Shown: positions 1 through 11,000 of the stretch, in pieces
Position numbering within the stretch: position 1 is the stretch's first letter
Layout of the letters: each line of letters starts with the position of its first letter
Origin: Perlabentimonas sp034006965
GTDB taxonomy: Bacteria > Bacteroidota > Bacteroidia > Bacteroidales > Tenuifilaceae
NCBI GenBank assembly: GCA_034006965.1
Contig: JAVERU010000001.1
Location: 1-64,000 of the forward strand
Direction of reading: 5' to 3'
Length of the DNA stretch: 64,000 bases
Position numbers and translations under genes: made by a program
The notes under the pieces: generated by a model
The model's input: only the letters and a program-made list of their open reading frames with translations
Database searches by the model: none
What the model was told of the DNA's origin: nothing

Positions 1-435
1 AAATATATTATATGGTTCTACCACAAATTTAATGGAAGAATGTAAATTATAGTAAACCTAAATCTTTGGTTTGGGTTTGAAGACAGAAGTCAGAAGACAG
101 AATTAACATGCTTCAACCTTCCAACTTTGGTCTTCGGACTTCCGACCCTAAAATCATTCCACTAAAATTGCAGTAGTACCAAATATATTAAATGCCTATA
201 TGTTAACAATATTCAGGTTTTTGCGTTTAGTGAGGTGGGTTTTAAACAAAACAATTTTACGAACAATACAGCACTGTGTATTAATTCGTTGAGGTTTTTA
301 ATTTGTGTAAAATGAATTTTAGTCGGTCAGTAGTGCTTGTTTTTGTATACCCACTCCTACGTTGCCATTGATAATGCAATTTTGCTAAATATTTATAATT
401 TTGTGTTTTAACGATACCAAAAACATTTCTTCATA
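1..435. other. AT-rich leader without a recognisable gene
   Basis: No convincing coding sequence lies here. The region holds a purine-rich stretch (about 80-100) and an imperfect inverted repeat: positions 87-98 pair with 130-141 with one mismatch. It resembles the eroded short intergenic repeats common in Bacteroidota. The last 40 bases carry the likely promoter of the sigma-factor gene. Confidence 0.5.
396..403 (+). promoter_or_regulatory. Candidate -7 box (TAATTTTG) of the sigma-factor operon
   Basis: TAATTTTG matches the Bacteroidota -7 consensus TAnnTTTG and lies 32 bases before the sigma-factor ATG. No TTTG sits at the ideal 19-base spacing; the nearest candidates are 11 and 25 bases away. 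The call is therefore tentative. Confidence 0.3.
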
Positions 436-1020
436 ATGAACGAAGATGACAAGATACTTGTTCGTAAGGTGCTGCTTGATGATAAGGTTGCATTTCAAAA
501 GCTATTCTCAAAATACGCCGAACGAATTTACTATTTTGCCATGCACTATATACGAAATAAAGAAGAGGCAGAAGAAATTGTCCAAGATGTTTTTGTGAAG
601 GTGTGGATGAGGCGTTTCGATTTGAAGGAAGAATTATCATTTAGCAGCTATGTTTTCACAATAGCTAAAAATGCGCTAATAGATACCATAAGACGAAACA
701 ACAAAGAGATAGAGTTTCATAAAAATTTCAATTCCTACACCGATAATGACTCCCCTTCAACCGACGAATCGTTAGAGTATGGTGAGCTCAAAGCGATTAT
801 TGAAGAATCTATTCGCGAGCTACCCTCAAAGCGCAAACAGATTTACTTACTCAGCCGTAACGAGGGTTTAACATATAAGCAGATATCAGAAAAACTAAAT
901 ATCTCTATCAAAACGGTTGAAACACATATGCGACTTGCCTTACAGCAACTTAAAAAGAATGTAAAAAACAACTACGAATTTTCACTTGCACTTTGGATAA
1001 TTACCTGTAGCTTATGGTAA
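436..1020 (+). CDS. ECF RNA polymerase sigma factor, FecI-like (Bacteroidetes expansion family)
   Basis: This 194-residue protein has the usual two-domain ECF layout. A region 2 helix sits at about residues 30-60 (RNKEEAEEIVQDVFVKVW). A region 4 helix-turn-helix sits at about 125-170 (LPSKRKQIYLLS, then LTYKQISEKLNISIKTVETH). ECF sigma factors of this type direct RNA polymerase to a nearby SusCD operon when an outer-membrane receptor signals through FecR. It is followed 64 bases later by a FecR gene and then a SusC with an STN domain, which is the complete trans-envelope signalling arrangement. The hydrophobic C-terminal tail (about residues 180-194) is slightly unusual. The ATG at 436 is the first good start in frame. 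Confidence 0.93.
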   Translation: MNEDDKILVRKVLLDDKVAFQKLFSKYAERIYYFAMHYIRNKEEAEEIVQDVFVKVWMRRFDLKEELSFSSYVFTIAKNALIDTIRRNNKEIEFHKNFNSYTDNDSPSTDESLEYGELKAIIEESIRELPSKRKQIYLLSRNEGLTYKQISEKLNISIKTVETHMRLALQQLKKNVKNNYEFSLALWIITCSLW

Positions 1021-1084
1021 TTGTAGCATTAAGGGTATAGCCCCATATAAGCGTAATACAACCATAAAGTAGAACTAAACGATA

Positions 1085-2020
1085 ATGAGTAAAGAGAGAA
1101 TTGAAAATCCTGAATCAGGGCCCAATTTCACCCTCCCGAGCGAGAATGAGATGCAGGATATTTGGGATAATGTTGAGCCCCTGAAGGAACGTTACCCAAA
1201 GCCCAACACCAATAAAATTTGGGAGGGAGTAACCCGAAAAGTGGGATGGCAACTGGCTAATCAGCGCGAGAAACGGATTAAATATTTTTTTATCAGAAAT
1301 GCGGCTGCAGTCTTGCTCCCCCTTTTGGTCTTAGGTGTTGGTATATACTACTTAATGGATAGGGTTACTGAAAATGTGAATTACATCACTTTTGTTTCGG
1401 AAGTAGGTACTAGAACAAAGCTAGAACTTCCCGATGGCTCGACCCTTTGGCTCCAACCAAATACTACCGTAAAATACCCAGAAAATTTTCAAGAAAATTC
1501 TCGTGAAATTTTATTTTCAGGTCAGGGCTACTTCGACATTAAAACGGACAACGACAGGCCATTAATTGTGAAAACTGGTGAGATTAGCATTGCGGTTTTC
1601 GGAACTAAATTTTACATCAAGGCCAAAGAAAATTCAGGGGTTGTTGAAACCGGCCTTATTGATGGTATTGTACGGGTAGCTAGCCCCGCCCAGGAAATTA
1701 TTCTTGAACCCAACGATGTTGTGATTTTTTCCGAGGAGACCAATCAGATTGTGGAGAAAAAAAACATCAGCTCACTGCCCTTCAGCTGGAGCGATAATCG
1801 TATGGTTTTCGATAGCTGTTCATTTGAAACAATCATCAAGGAGCTATCTAGCTGGTATGGGCTTGATTACCAGATAGACCCGCAATTGGATATAACAACT
1901 AAAGTTACGCTAACAGTTAAAGACGAATCGTTGGCTGAAATAACAGAAATCCTTAAAATTGTTGTACCTTTTGAGTATGAAATTTCTGGCAATAGGATTA
2001 TTTATACATCAAGACAATAA
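1085..2020 (+). CDS. FecR-family anti-sigma factor
   Basis: This 311-residue membrane protein has an N-terminal cytoplasmic sigma-binding part (about 1-72), one transmembrane helix at about 74-92, a periplasmic FecR domain at about 105-205 (with the characteristic ELPDGSTLWLQPNT stretch), and a C-terminal DUF4974-type domain at about 235-308. Family knowledge: such proteins hold the cognate ECF sigma factor inactive and release it when the STN domain of a loaded TonB-dependent receptor contacts the periplasmic part. Its position between the sigma gene and the STN-bearing SusC fits that role. It has normal length and no visible defects. Confidence 0.93.
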   Translation: MSKERIENPESGPNFTLPSENEMQDIWDNVEPLKERYPKPNTNKIWEGVTRKVGWQLANQREKRIKYFFIRNAAAVLLPLLVLGVGIYYLMDRVTENVNYITFVSEVGTRTKLELPDGSTLWLQPNTTVKYPENFQENSREILFSGQGYFDIKTDNDRPLIVKTGEISIAVFGTKFYIKAKENSGVVETGLIDGIVRVASPAQEIILEPNDVVIFSEETNQIVEKKNISSLPFSWSDNRMVFDSCSFETIIKELSSWYGLDYQIDPQLDITTKVTLTVKDESLAEITEILKIVVPFEYEISGNRIIYTSRQ

Positions 2021-2041
2021 CAGTTTTAAGATGTTGTTATA

Positions 2042-5000
2042 GTGCCTTTAAAAACCCATAATCGATTGCTGAGTATACTCACAGTTTTTGCAATTTCCTT
2101 GCCACTTGTGGGTTTTGGACAGATACATACTAAACTTGATGTTACAATCCACAACAAGCCCGTAAAGGAGCTGTTGAACCAAATCGAGAGGGAAACACAG
2201 TATACATTTGTTTATAACAACAACGATATAGATGTGGGTGAAATTATCACCTACAACGCCCAGCGCAAAACACCAATAGATATTTTAAGCGATGTATTCC
2301 CTCCTTTAGGTATTGATTATTTGGTTCGGGGACACCATATAATCTTAACAAAAGCACCACGGGGGGGCTTAGGTATCATTCAAACCTACATATCAGGAAT
2401 TGTACTTGATGCAAGGGATAGCTTACCCCTATCGGGGGTTAATGTACTCCTTGAAAACTCTAGTGAAGGAACGACCACTGGCCCAGACGGTACTTTTACC
2501 ATTGAGTCGTCTACCCAAGCAAATTCAATAAACTTCTCATTCATTGGCTATCATAGTGTAAACCAACAAATAATTGGCGATACATTTCTTAAAATTTACC
2601 TCCAAGAAAGTCCTCATATCCTGGATGAAGTTGTAGCATATGGATATGGCAGGGACTCAAGAAAACTCATCTCCAGCGCCGTAAGCAGCATCAAATCCAA
2701 CAAGCTAACCGAATTCACTACACCCATAATTGTTGAGGCATTAAAAGGGAAAGTCACCGGCCTCACCGTTTGCAAAAACTCTGGCACTCCAGGGGGGGCA
2801 ATGACCGTTCGAATTCGAGGTATTAGTTCCATAACAGCAGGAGCAGAACCACTATACGTTGTTGATGGAGTTCCAATAATTGCTAGGGATTTTAGCTTGA
2901 TCATATTTAGCGGCCAGGGGGTCAATACTATTTCCGACTTAAACCCTTTTGATGTTGAATCCATTTCGATTTTAAAAGATGCATCGGCAACAGCCATTTA
3001 CGGGGCCAGAGGGTCAAACGGAGTTATCTTAATTACCACCAAGCGAGGGAAAGTTGGTTTGCCGGCAATTACCTTCCACACAAATCAAGGGTTGCAACAA
3101 GTGAGCAACCTATACAAGATGCTTAACTCGAAGCAATTCATGCAGCTCCGCAATGAAGCAGCCATAAACGATGGAGATACTCCACCCTTTAGCCTAGAGG
3201 ATATAGCGAATAATAGTATTGATATTAATTGGCAAAATCAGATCTATAGGCTTGCCCCTATTCAAAGCTATAACCTTTCTATCACTGGTGGCAATGAAAC
3301 AACGAGCTACTTCTTTTCTGGTCATTATATAGATCAGCAAGGGGTAGTAATGGGAACCGATTTTAGCAAGTACGGTGCTCGTTTCAATTTCGATCAAAAG
3401 TTAAATAAGCGCATATCAATTGGTTCGAGCCTTTCGCTAAACAGCTCAACCAACCACCGTAAAGAGGGCGATCAGTCACTTAACTCTCCCGTATCTATGG
3501 CACTTTCGCGCTACCCCACCTACCCCATATTCAATAGTGATGGTACCTACAACGACGATGGGCCCTTTGCAAACCCAGTGTCAATTGTAAAACAACACAC
3601 CAATCTGGCCTATAACTGGCGAGCTTTTGGAAACGTTTTTTCAACCTTTAAACTTCATGATAATTTAAGCTATACATTCAAGTATGGTTCCGATTTTACA
3701 AACTTTAGGGAGCATACCTTCGACCCACCATCTACGCGCCAAGGAGCTAAGTATCAGGGGCTAGGCATCGAGTCCACCTCCGAGGTACGCAAAAGTTTCC
3801 TTAGCAACATACTTAGCTACAAGCAACGCTTTAGCCATGGACAAGCTATTGATATGCTTTTAGGATACGAGTTTGAAAAGGAGCAGCGCAGCTCAACATA
3901 CCTTAGGGGCGAGCTTTTTGCCAGCGATATGCTGGAGTACATTATCAGCTCTGCCGAAAAAATATCGGCAGATGCATTTTTCGACGAATCGGCAATAGTA
4001 TCGTACTTCGGGAGAGCCCGTTACAACATCAACAACAGGTATATGGCAACGCTTAATGCCCGATACGACGGATCATCGCGCTTTAGCGATAAGAATAAGT
4101 TTGGACTTTTCCCTTCGGGTGATTTGATGTGGCGAATCTCTGAGGAAGATTTTTTCAGCTCTAGCCTGTTTAATGAATTGAAGCTTCGTGGCAGCTATGG
4201 CGTTACAGGGAACGACCAAATACCCGATTTCCTGTATATCAACAGATTTAGCACTGCCCAGTACGATGAGTGGCCAGCTATTTACCCCGCAAACATTTCA
4301 AATCCACAGCTTAAGTGGGAAACCACAAAGCAGGCCAATGTTGGTGTTGATGCCTCTGCATTTAACCACAGGTTACATATTACCCTCGATTTTTATCATA
4401 AAAAAACTGAGGATCTGCTGCTAAACAAGCCCACCCCACCATCCTCTGGCTTTAGCGGAGTGATAACAAATATTGGTAAATTGGAGAACAAGGGCGTGGA
4501 GCTGCAGGTTTCGTATAATTATACCTCTGATATTATAAACTGGGAATCCTCGCTAAACCTTTCGGCCAATAGGAATAAGGTTACAGCGCTGTATAACAAC
4601 CAGCCAATCGATAATATTGGTAGAGGTTCTCAGCGAATAGAGGTGGGAGAACCCCTTGGAATATTCTACGGTTACAAGTCATTAGGTGTAGATCCAGCCA
4701 CAGGGGATCTTGTCTTCGATGATAGCAATGATGACGGCATAATTGATGTGAATGATCGGCAAAAAATTGGATCGCCACACGCACTTTTCGATGGGGGGCT
4801 GTCAAGCGAATTAGGGTACAAAAACCTCACGCTTAACTTGTTTCTGCAATTCTCATACGGAAATCAAATATTTAACGGCACCCGAAGATACATTGAAACG
4901 ATGAAGGCCAACAACCAATCAGTTGCTGTGCTCAATCGTTGGCAACAACCCGGTGATATTACCAGCATTCCTAGAGCAACTAACATTGACCCCAACGAGA

Positions 5001-5278
5001 ACAATCGTATCTCCTCTCGATTCGTTGAGGATGGCTCCTACATCAGATTAAAATCGCTGAAGTTAGCCTATAGCTTTGATGAGAAGTCGCCACAAAAGGC
5101 TAAGGTATCGAAATTCCATATTTACATTCAGGGACAAAATCTATTTACCTGGACTAGATTCTCTGGAATGGATCCTGAGGTTAACTACGCAGGAGTTGAT
5201 GCCATTCGATCGGGAGTCGAGTTCTTTACCTACCCGTCGGCTAGGATATTTTCGCTCGGATTAACCGTTACCTTTTAA
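2042..5278 (+). CDS. SusC/RagA TonB-dependent outer-membrane transporter with STN signalling domain
   Basis: This 1078-residue outer-membrane protein starts with GTG, which is the only in-frame start that keeps the signal peptide (residues 1-26, ending VGFGQ). Domains in order are an STN domain at about 30-105, a carboxypeptidase-D-like regulatory domain at about 118-190, a plug at about 195-330 (with RIRGISS and PLYVVDGVPI) and a 22-strand-type barrel ending in a C-terminal phenylalanine. The STN domain is the part that signals to FecR, and the two genes upstream are FecR and its sigma factor. The substrate cannot be read from sequence. No glycosidase or peptidase is encoded in the same operon, so glycan and peptide uptake both remain possible. 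Confidence 0.94.
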   Translation: MPLKTHNRLLSILTVFAISLPLVGFGQIHTKLDVTIHNKPVKELLNQIERETQYTFVYNNNDIDVGEIITYNAQRKTPIDILSDVFPPLGIDYLVRGHHIILTKAPRGGLGIIQTYISGIVLDARDSLPLSGVNVLLENSSEGTTTGPDGTFTIESSTQANSINFSFIGYHSVNQQIIGDTFLKIYLQESPHILDEVVAYGYGRDSRKLISSAVSSIKSNKLTEFTTPIIVEALKGKVTGLTVCKNSGTPGGAMTVRIRGISSITAGAEPLYVVDGVPIIARDFSLIIFSGQGVNTISDLNPFDVESISILKDASATAIYGARGSNGVILITTKRGKVGLPAITFHTNQGLQQVSNLYKMLNSKQFMQLRNEAAINDGDTPPFSLEDIANNSIDINWQNQIYRLAPIQSYNLSITGGNETTSYFFSGHYIDQQGVVMGTDFSKYGARFNFDQKLNKRISIGSSLSLNSSTNHRKEGDQSLNSPVSMALSRYPTYPIFNSDGTYNDDGPFANPVSIVKQHTNLAYNWRAFGNVFSTFKLHDNLSYTFKYGSDFTNFREHTFDPPSTRQGAKYQGLGIESTSEVRKSFLSNILSYKQRFSHGQAIDMLLGYEFEKEQRSSTYLRGELFASDMLEYIISSAEKISADAFFDESAIVSYFGRARYNINNRYMATLNARYDGSSRFSDKNKFGLFPSGDLMWRISEEDFFSSSLFNELKLRGSYGVTGNDQIPDFLYINRFSTAQYDEWPAIYPANISNPQLKWETTKQANVGVDASAFNHRLHITLDFYHKKTEDLLLNKPTPPSSGFSGVITNIGKLENKGVELQVSYNYTSDIINWESSLNLSANRNKVTALYNNQPIDNIGRGSQRIEVGEPLGIFYGYKSLGVDPATGDLVFDDSNDDGIIDVNDRQKIGSPHALFDGGLSSELGYKNLTLNLFLQFSYGNQIFNGTRRYIETMKANNQSVAVLNRWQQPGDITSIPRATNIDPNENNRISSRFVEDGSYIRLKSLKLAYSFDEKSPQKAKVSKFHIYIQGQNLFTWTRFSGMDPEVNYAGVDAIRSGVEFFTYPSARIFSLGLTVTF

Positions 5279-5290
5279 TTGCAGAAGTTT

Positions 5291-6580
5291 ATGAAACGAG
5301 CATTAATATTAGTGGTAGCATTAGTCGCCTTTACGGCATGCCATGAAATTCTCTATATCGACCCAAACGACTCTATCCCCGAGGAGCAAGCAATCACAAG
5401 TGAGTCCGATGTTGCGGCGGCCATTAGAGGTTGTTACGATGCTCTACAATCGGAGAATTACTACGGAAGAGGACTGATTATATTTAATGAGATTGGAAGC
5501 GATAACGCATATAACGGCGGAACCATTCTTGAGTTTTCGCAACTCAACAGCTATAATGTTTTGGCCGACAACATATACCTCGATCGAATTTGGTCGGGGC
5601 CATACATAGCGATTAACAGGTGTAACACTGTACTGTATCACCTGACCAACACAGAGCTAAATATTGATGAAGAGAGACGGACCGAGTACATGGCCGAACT
5701 GCTATTTATAAGAGCGCTGAGTTACTACAACCTTACCCAGCTTTTCAAGGATATTCCGTTGAGACTTGAACCCAGCTTCAATGCCAACAACCTGGATATG
5801 GCCAAGTCGAGTCAAAATGAAGTTTTTACCCAAATAATTTTGGATCTGAAGAGTGCTAATAATGTGATTAGCCAAACCAACCCGCACTATGCTACCGACT
5901 TGGCTGTAAAAACATTGCTGGCTAAAGTATATCTATTCATGGGTGATTATGAAACCGCAATTAGCTATGCCGACACCGTGATTGCCAGCGACAGGAGGTT
6001 GCTAGAAAACTACGAGAAAATATTCACTACAGAAGGCGGCCCAGAATCAATATTTGAGCTGAGATTTACTAAGCTATCAAGCGATCGGAATAGACTGGCT
6101 GAATATTGCTACCCAACGAGTTTAAAAGGTCGATACGAAATTGCTCCTGCACAAGATCTGATTGAATCTTTTGAACCCAACGATTACAGATTAAATCTTT
6201 TTCTGGGGTCTCCCTACTACTGTAACAAGTACGAAAATATCTCGGGTGGAGACGATAACATTCATATATTCCGTTTAGCAGAGCTCTACTTGCTAAGAGC
6301 AGAGGCTAAAGCCCTTGCAGAAGGAGATATTGTTTCAATTCGTAACGATATTAATACCATACGAAACAGAGCCGGCTTGGATAGCATCCAAAGCGACTCG
6401 TATAGCGAACTTTTGCAAATCATTGAATTGGAACGAAGACATGAGTTTGCCTTTGAGGGGCATCGATGGTTCGACCTGATTAGAACAGGTAGGGCTGCCG
6501 AGATTCTAGGAATACCCGTTACTAAATACTACTTCCCAATTCCCCTATCGGAATTAAACGCAAACAGCCTAATAAACTAA
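5291..6580 (+). CDS. SusD/RagB-family nutrient-binding lipoprotein
   Basis: This is the surface lipoprotein partner (lid) of the SusC encoded just upstream. I place the start at the ATG at 5291 rather than the TTG abutting the SusC stop codon, because it gives a clean signal peptide with lipobox FTAC at residues 15-18. The protein is then 429 residues. TPR-like helices occupy about 70-230, and the conserved SusD C-terminal region is visible (LIRTGRAAEI, then PIPLSELNAN). The C-terminus ends slightly earlier than in most SusD proteins. No enzyme gene follows; a hairpin terminator does, so the operon is only sigma, FecR, SusC and SusD. Confidence 0.92.
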   Translation: MKRALILVVALVAFTACHEILYIDPNDSIPEEQAITSESDVAAAIRGCYDALQSENYYGRGLIIFNEIGSDNAYNGGTILEFSQLNSYNVLADNIYLDRIWSGPYIAINRCNTVLYHLTNTELNIDEERRTEYMAELLFIRALSYYNLTQLFKDIPLRLEPSFNANNLDMAKSSQNEVFTQIILDLKSANNVISQTNPHYATDLAVKTLLAKVYLFMGDYETAISYADTVIASDRRLLENYEKIFTTEGGPESIFELRFTKLSSDRNRLAEYCYPTSLKGRYEIAPAQDLIESFEPNDYRLNLFLGSPYYCNKYENISGGDDNIHIFRLAELYLLRAEAKALAEGDIVSIRNDINTIRNRAGLDSIQSDSYSELLQIIELERRHEFAFEGHRWFDLIRTGRAAEILGIPVTKYYFPIPLSELNANSLIN

Positions 6581-6614
6581 TTGGCACAACATCACGTGTT
6601 TCGCCTCGAAATAA

Positions 6615-6644
6615 AAAAGGCTGATGAATACCCACCAGCCTTTT
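6615..6644. terminator. Bidirectional intrinsic terminator between convergent SusD genes
   Basis: A hairpin with 9-bp arms AAAAGGCTG (6615-6623) and CAGCCTTTT (6636-6644) is flanked by an A-run on the left and a T-run on the right. It sits between two convergent operons and can serve both strands. Confidence 0.75.
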
Positions 6645-6666
6645 GCTCAACTCTACTTCAACCATT

Positions 6667-8055
6667 CTATTCCTGATCCCACCAAAACCTATCCTGAAGA
6701 TTTGGAAGAGGGCTTGGTACATTGGGATTGTATAACCTCTCGGTTTGGCAATAGGGTAAGCGGCGGGGAATATAGCCTCCGGGGTTCTGATTATGATCTC
6801 CTCCTTCGTTGGGCGTGAGGTTAGGGTATCCTGTTCTGCGATAATCGGTCCACGACTCAATGCTTGCAAACATAGCGATGTACTTTTGCTTCATAATGGT
6901 TTCTAGATCTGCATTAAAATCGCCTGTTAAAGTTGCGTTATTTGTAATATATTGCTCAATGGTGGCGTCGTTAACCTCACCTCTTGATAACTTTTGGATG
7001 TTGGCCCTTACAGCATCCTGCAGTGCGTCCTGAGCCAAGGGATCGTTAACATCTAGTCTCAGTCTTGCCTCAGCCTCAATGAACTTAACCTCATGATGGG
7101 TGATCATAAGTACTGATGATTCGGGAGAAGTAAAGTACGAATTGCTTAAGCTTCCCACGCCGTAAACCATCCGGTACAAATATGATCGTCGTGGATCGCC
7201 CATTGCCAGAAGCATATTGGTGAAGCTAGTATTGGGGACTATATAGTCCAAGCGGCAAAAAGAGTAAAAGGGGTTCTGCTCGGCCACAGAGAAACCATAC
7301 TGATACTCAAGATCAAAATCACTTGATATGATTGCACCATCCAAGGCTTCCAAGGCCTTTTGGGCTGGATTGTATGAAAGATCATCGACTCTTTTTGTGA
7401 GGTGCATGTAGTATCGAGCCTTCAGGGAGTAGGCCACCTGCAACCAGCTATTCGTATTGCCACCAAAAATCAGGTCATCGGAACTAGGGGTAAGCCCTAA
7501 GTTTGGTTTCTCTAGCGCTGCTATTGCCTCATCGAGTAGTAGCTGAATGTTTTCGTATATAGTCTCCTGAGAGTCGTACTTAGGATTAGGGAACTCGGAT
7601 CCTTTTAGAGCCTCAGTAAAAGGCACATCACCCCAAAGAGAGGTAACGTTACCATAGCAAAGCGCCAAAAGGGTTTTCCCAATACCCACATAGTGTGGCA
7701 TATTGCCATCAGTTTCGGCTATTTCAATCATGTGGGCCAAATTGACCATAGGGCCATTGTAGTAATCCTGAAAATTCCACTCAGTATAAAGCGCCTCATC
7801 TACACGATAAGTTTGAATTGGCAATGGGTGGTTCTCTACTCCCCTATAGTACTGCATAAAAATACCAGCCATCACCTGTGTGGTCCCGGCCATAAGGCGA
7901 GCAGTTCTTTCCTGGTTAAATGGAAGCAGCACGTTGGCCGGCACGCTGGTCACATCATTGGGGTTTACATTGGCCTCTTCCAAATCGCATCCGCTCAGAA
8001 TGACCAATTGCATAACGAGCAATACAATTGATATGGGCTTTGTCATTATCTTCAT
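6667..8055 (-). CDS. SusD/RagB-family outer-membrane lipoprotein (SusD-like 2 type)
   Basis: This 462-residue lipoprotein has lipobox ILSGC at about residue 23 and the NVNPNDVTSVP segment typical of the SusD-like 2 branch (PF12771), which differs from the classical SusD fold family of the first operon. It is encoded 15 bases downstream of its SusC partner on the minus strand. The C-terminus (PNLTPNEGG to PNVPSPLPN) is complete. Members of this branch are often found with peptide or amino-acid related genes, which would be consistent with the neighbouring S51 peptidase locus, but that link is inference. The start may be the ATG at 8055 or the one at 8046. Confidence 0.9.
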   Translation of the reverse strand: MKIMTKPISIVLLVMQLVILSGCDLEEANVNPNDVTSVPANVLLPFNQERTARLMAGTTQVMAGIFMQYYRGVENHPLPIQTYRVDEALYTEWNFQDYYNGPMVNLAHMIEIAETDGNMPHYVGIGKTLLALCYGNVTSLWGDVPFTEALKGSEFPNPKYDSQETIYENIQLLLDEAIAALEKPNLGLTPSSDDLIFGGNTNSWLQVAYSLKARYYMHLTKRVDDLSYNPAQKALEALDGAIISSDFDLEYQYGFSVAEQNPFYSFCRLDYIVPNTSFTNMLLAMGDPRRSYLYRMVYGVGSLSNSYFTSPESSVLMITHHEVKFIEAEARLRLDVNDPLAQDALQDAVRANIQKLSRGEVNDATIEQYITNNATLTGDFNADLETIMKQKYIAMFASIESWTDYRRTGYPNLTPNEGGDHNQNPGGYIPRRLPYCQTERLYNPNVPSPLPNLQDRFWWDQE

Positions 8056-8070
8056 AACTGTACAATTTTT

Positions 8071-11000
8071 TTAGTAGGTAATTTGCACGCTAAACTCAAT
8101 ACTCTTGGTGCTGGGCATATTAAAGTAGTCGCGCCCCAGGCTATTGGATGCTCCCGACAGATTGGTTTCGGGATCAATGCCCTGATATTCTGTAAAAAGG
8201 AATAGGTTTCGAGCGTTAACGCCAAGGTTTAAAGCAGAAATAGGCAGCTTGCCCAATAATTTTTTAGGGACAGAGTAGCTAAGCGACACTTCACGCAGGC
8301 GAATCCATGAGCCATCCTCAATGTATGCCTCCGACAGGCCAGCCAGGCCACCCTGCCTACTGTAGTAATCCCTATCTCTTTTTACCACAACGGTATTGGG
8401 TTCACCCGTGTTAACGTTAATGCCTTCGAAAATAAAATCCTCCTCGCGGTTCTCGGTATTCTTATGCGTTCCAAGCGATGTCATAACGCCACGGGTTCCA
8501 TTGTAAATATCGCCACCTTGCCTAACATCTAACAGTGCAGACAGAACTATTCCCTTAAAATTAAAGGAGTTGCGGAGCCCAATTATGAAGTCGGGGTTTG
8601 GATTACCAACCACTCCTGCAACTGGGTCAATTAGCGGGTAGCCATCGTCACCCACCAGAATATCACCATTCTCGTTACGAAGGTATCTTCCTCCGTATAG
8701 CACACCAAAAGGTTGTCCCTCAATACCTACCGAACGGGTGCTACTTAACCCCGTGGTTGCAAATTCAATTAGAGGAATGCCCTCGGGCAGCTCCTCCACC
8801 ATGTTATTGTTTTTGGCAAAGTTTAAATGAACATCCCAACCAAAATCTTTCCCCTTTACCGGTGAGCCAAAAAGTTGAATCTCGACACCATTGTTACTTA
8901 CAACACCAGAGTTCAGCGTCATACTGGCAAAACCTGTTGAGTATGGAATGGGCACCGAGATTATTTGCCCATCGCTTTTAGATGTGTAGTAAGCAAAGTC
9001 GACACCTATACGGTTTTTAAAAAATCTCAGGTCTACCCCTACCTCAGTAGATAGCGTTTTTTCTGGTCGAATGTTTTTATTCCCAATGCTAGTTCTGGTT
9101 GCATAAGTAACCTGCCCTTGCAGTCCACCATCAATGGCACTGTAGTAATCATTCAGGGCGTAAAGGCCAGCATCATTCCCTACCTGTGCCCATGATGCTC
9201 TAATTTTTCCGTAATCGAAAAAGGGCAGCTTATCGTTTAACCCAAAAGCATCGGAAAAGATAAAGCTTAGGTTTACCGATGGATAAAAGAATGAGTTCTT
9301 TTCGGCCGGAAGAGTTGATGACCAATCGTTTCTTCCGGTGGTATTCAGGAAAAGGTAGTTCTTAAAGGCAAGCTTAAGGTCGTAATACGCACCCACAATC
9401 TTGTACTTCGTTTTGGTATCATCGCCCGAAGTTTCTGCCGTGTTGGATACATCGTAAAAGTCGGGCAGAATAAACAGTTCTCCTCGTTGATAAATATTGT
9501 AGGTATCGTAAGTATAGTAGTTATGCCCACCTATCACGCTTAGCTTGAGGTTCTCACTAAGGTTCCTCTCAGCCGAAATCACAAAGTCGGAGTTAACGCT
9601 CCTAAACTGATAGTTGCTTATATCGATGTACCCATTGTCAGTGTCGCTAGAGTTGTTATCAAGATAATTATTCCGAATATCGGTATAGAAATCGATCCCC
9701 ACCCTGTACATAGCAGTCATCCAGGGAAGAATCTTGTAATCAACCTGCGTATTCCCAATTAGGCGATTAACCTCGGATGTTGCCTTGTTTTTATTGATTG
9801 ACCAGTAGGGATTGTCGTAGTTTGGATAGTAGTTACGTTGGGTTCCATCGGGTAACATATATGCAGACTCATCGTTAACCGGATCATCGGTTCCATTGGT
9901 GATATCAAATGTTGGTGTAAGGCGCATTAACCCCACCATAACGGCCGAAAGGTTGCTCCCTCTCTGCATAAAGGTACCTCCTGAATTTGTGTACGAAGCT
10001 GTTCCTGAAACTTTCAGATTGTCTGTAAGGCCAATATCTCCTGTCAATCTAAAGGAAGCCTTAGAAAACTCGCTATTAGGAACAATGCCCGATTGATTAA
10101 GGTAGCCAACTGAAGTGAAGTAATTCCCTTTTGCCGTTCCGCCACTCATGCTAAGGTAGGTATCGCTTTTTAATGCCGTTTGGAAAAAATCGTTGACATT
10201 ATCGTAGGGAACAACTCTCATTTCGGTTGCTGTTGGATGGTCCATTGGGACTATTCGACCATTCTTATCCAGAAGGTAGTCGGTTGCACCATCGTATCGC
10301 AGAGTCTCAATGGGTGGCCCCCAGCTGGTGTTTGCGCTACTGGAATACACCCCATTACTCCCCTGAGCATAGAGGTACTGCTTCTCGGGCAGCTTGTTTA
10401 CCTGATCGAAACCGAGAGTAGATTTGAAGGTGATGTTCCTACGAAAATCACCTGCTCCTTTGCCCGACTTGGTTGTAATAAGTATAGCACCGTTGGCTGC
10501 CCTGATGCCGTATAGAGCTGTTGCCGCACCACCTTTTAAAACAGTTACCGACTCTACGTCGTTTGAATTCACATCAATGGCTCGGTTAGAGTGATCGACA
10601 TAATAGGATCCGGAGTACTCGTTGCTCATGGGCACGCCATCAATAACAAAAAGCGGTGAGTTGTTGCTCGACAGGGAGCTCCTTCCTCTAATCACAATAT
10701 TGGCCGATGCGCCCGGAGTTCCCGATGAGCTTACCACCTCAACACCTGCAACTTTACCACTTAGCGAGTTCACAATGTTCGACTGCTGAACGCTTGTTAG
10801 CTCATCGCCCTTAACATCCTGTGCAGCATAACCAATCGATTTCTTTTCCGATTTAATACCAATTGCGGTTACAATAATCTCGTCAAGGGTTAACATCTCT
10901 GGGTTTAGCGAGATGTTAATCACGGATTTCCCCTTAACAGGAACTTCCGCAGATTCGTAACCTACAAAGCGAAAGACCAGAATATCATTATCTGATTGCG

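Noticed and set aside
2614..2997. 127-codon frame antisense to the first SusC gene
   Set aside because: It is a shadow of the SusC plug domain coding strand, without a signal, domain or promoter.
2042..8055. Assigning the first two SusCD pairs to cyanophycin import
   Set aside because: They are neighbours only; no shared promoter element or enzyme gene in either operon supports it. It is kept as a possibility in the text.
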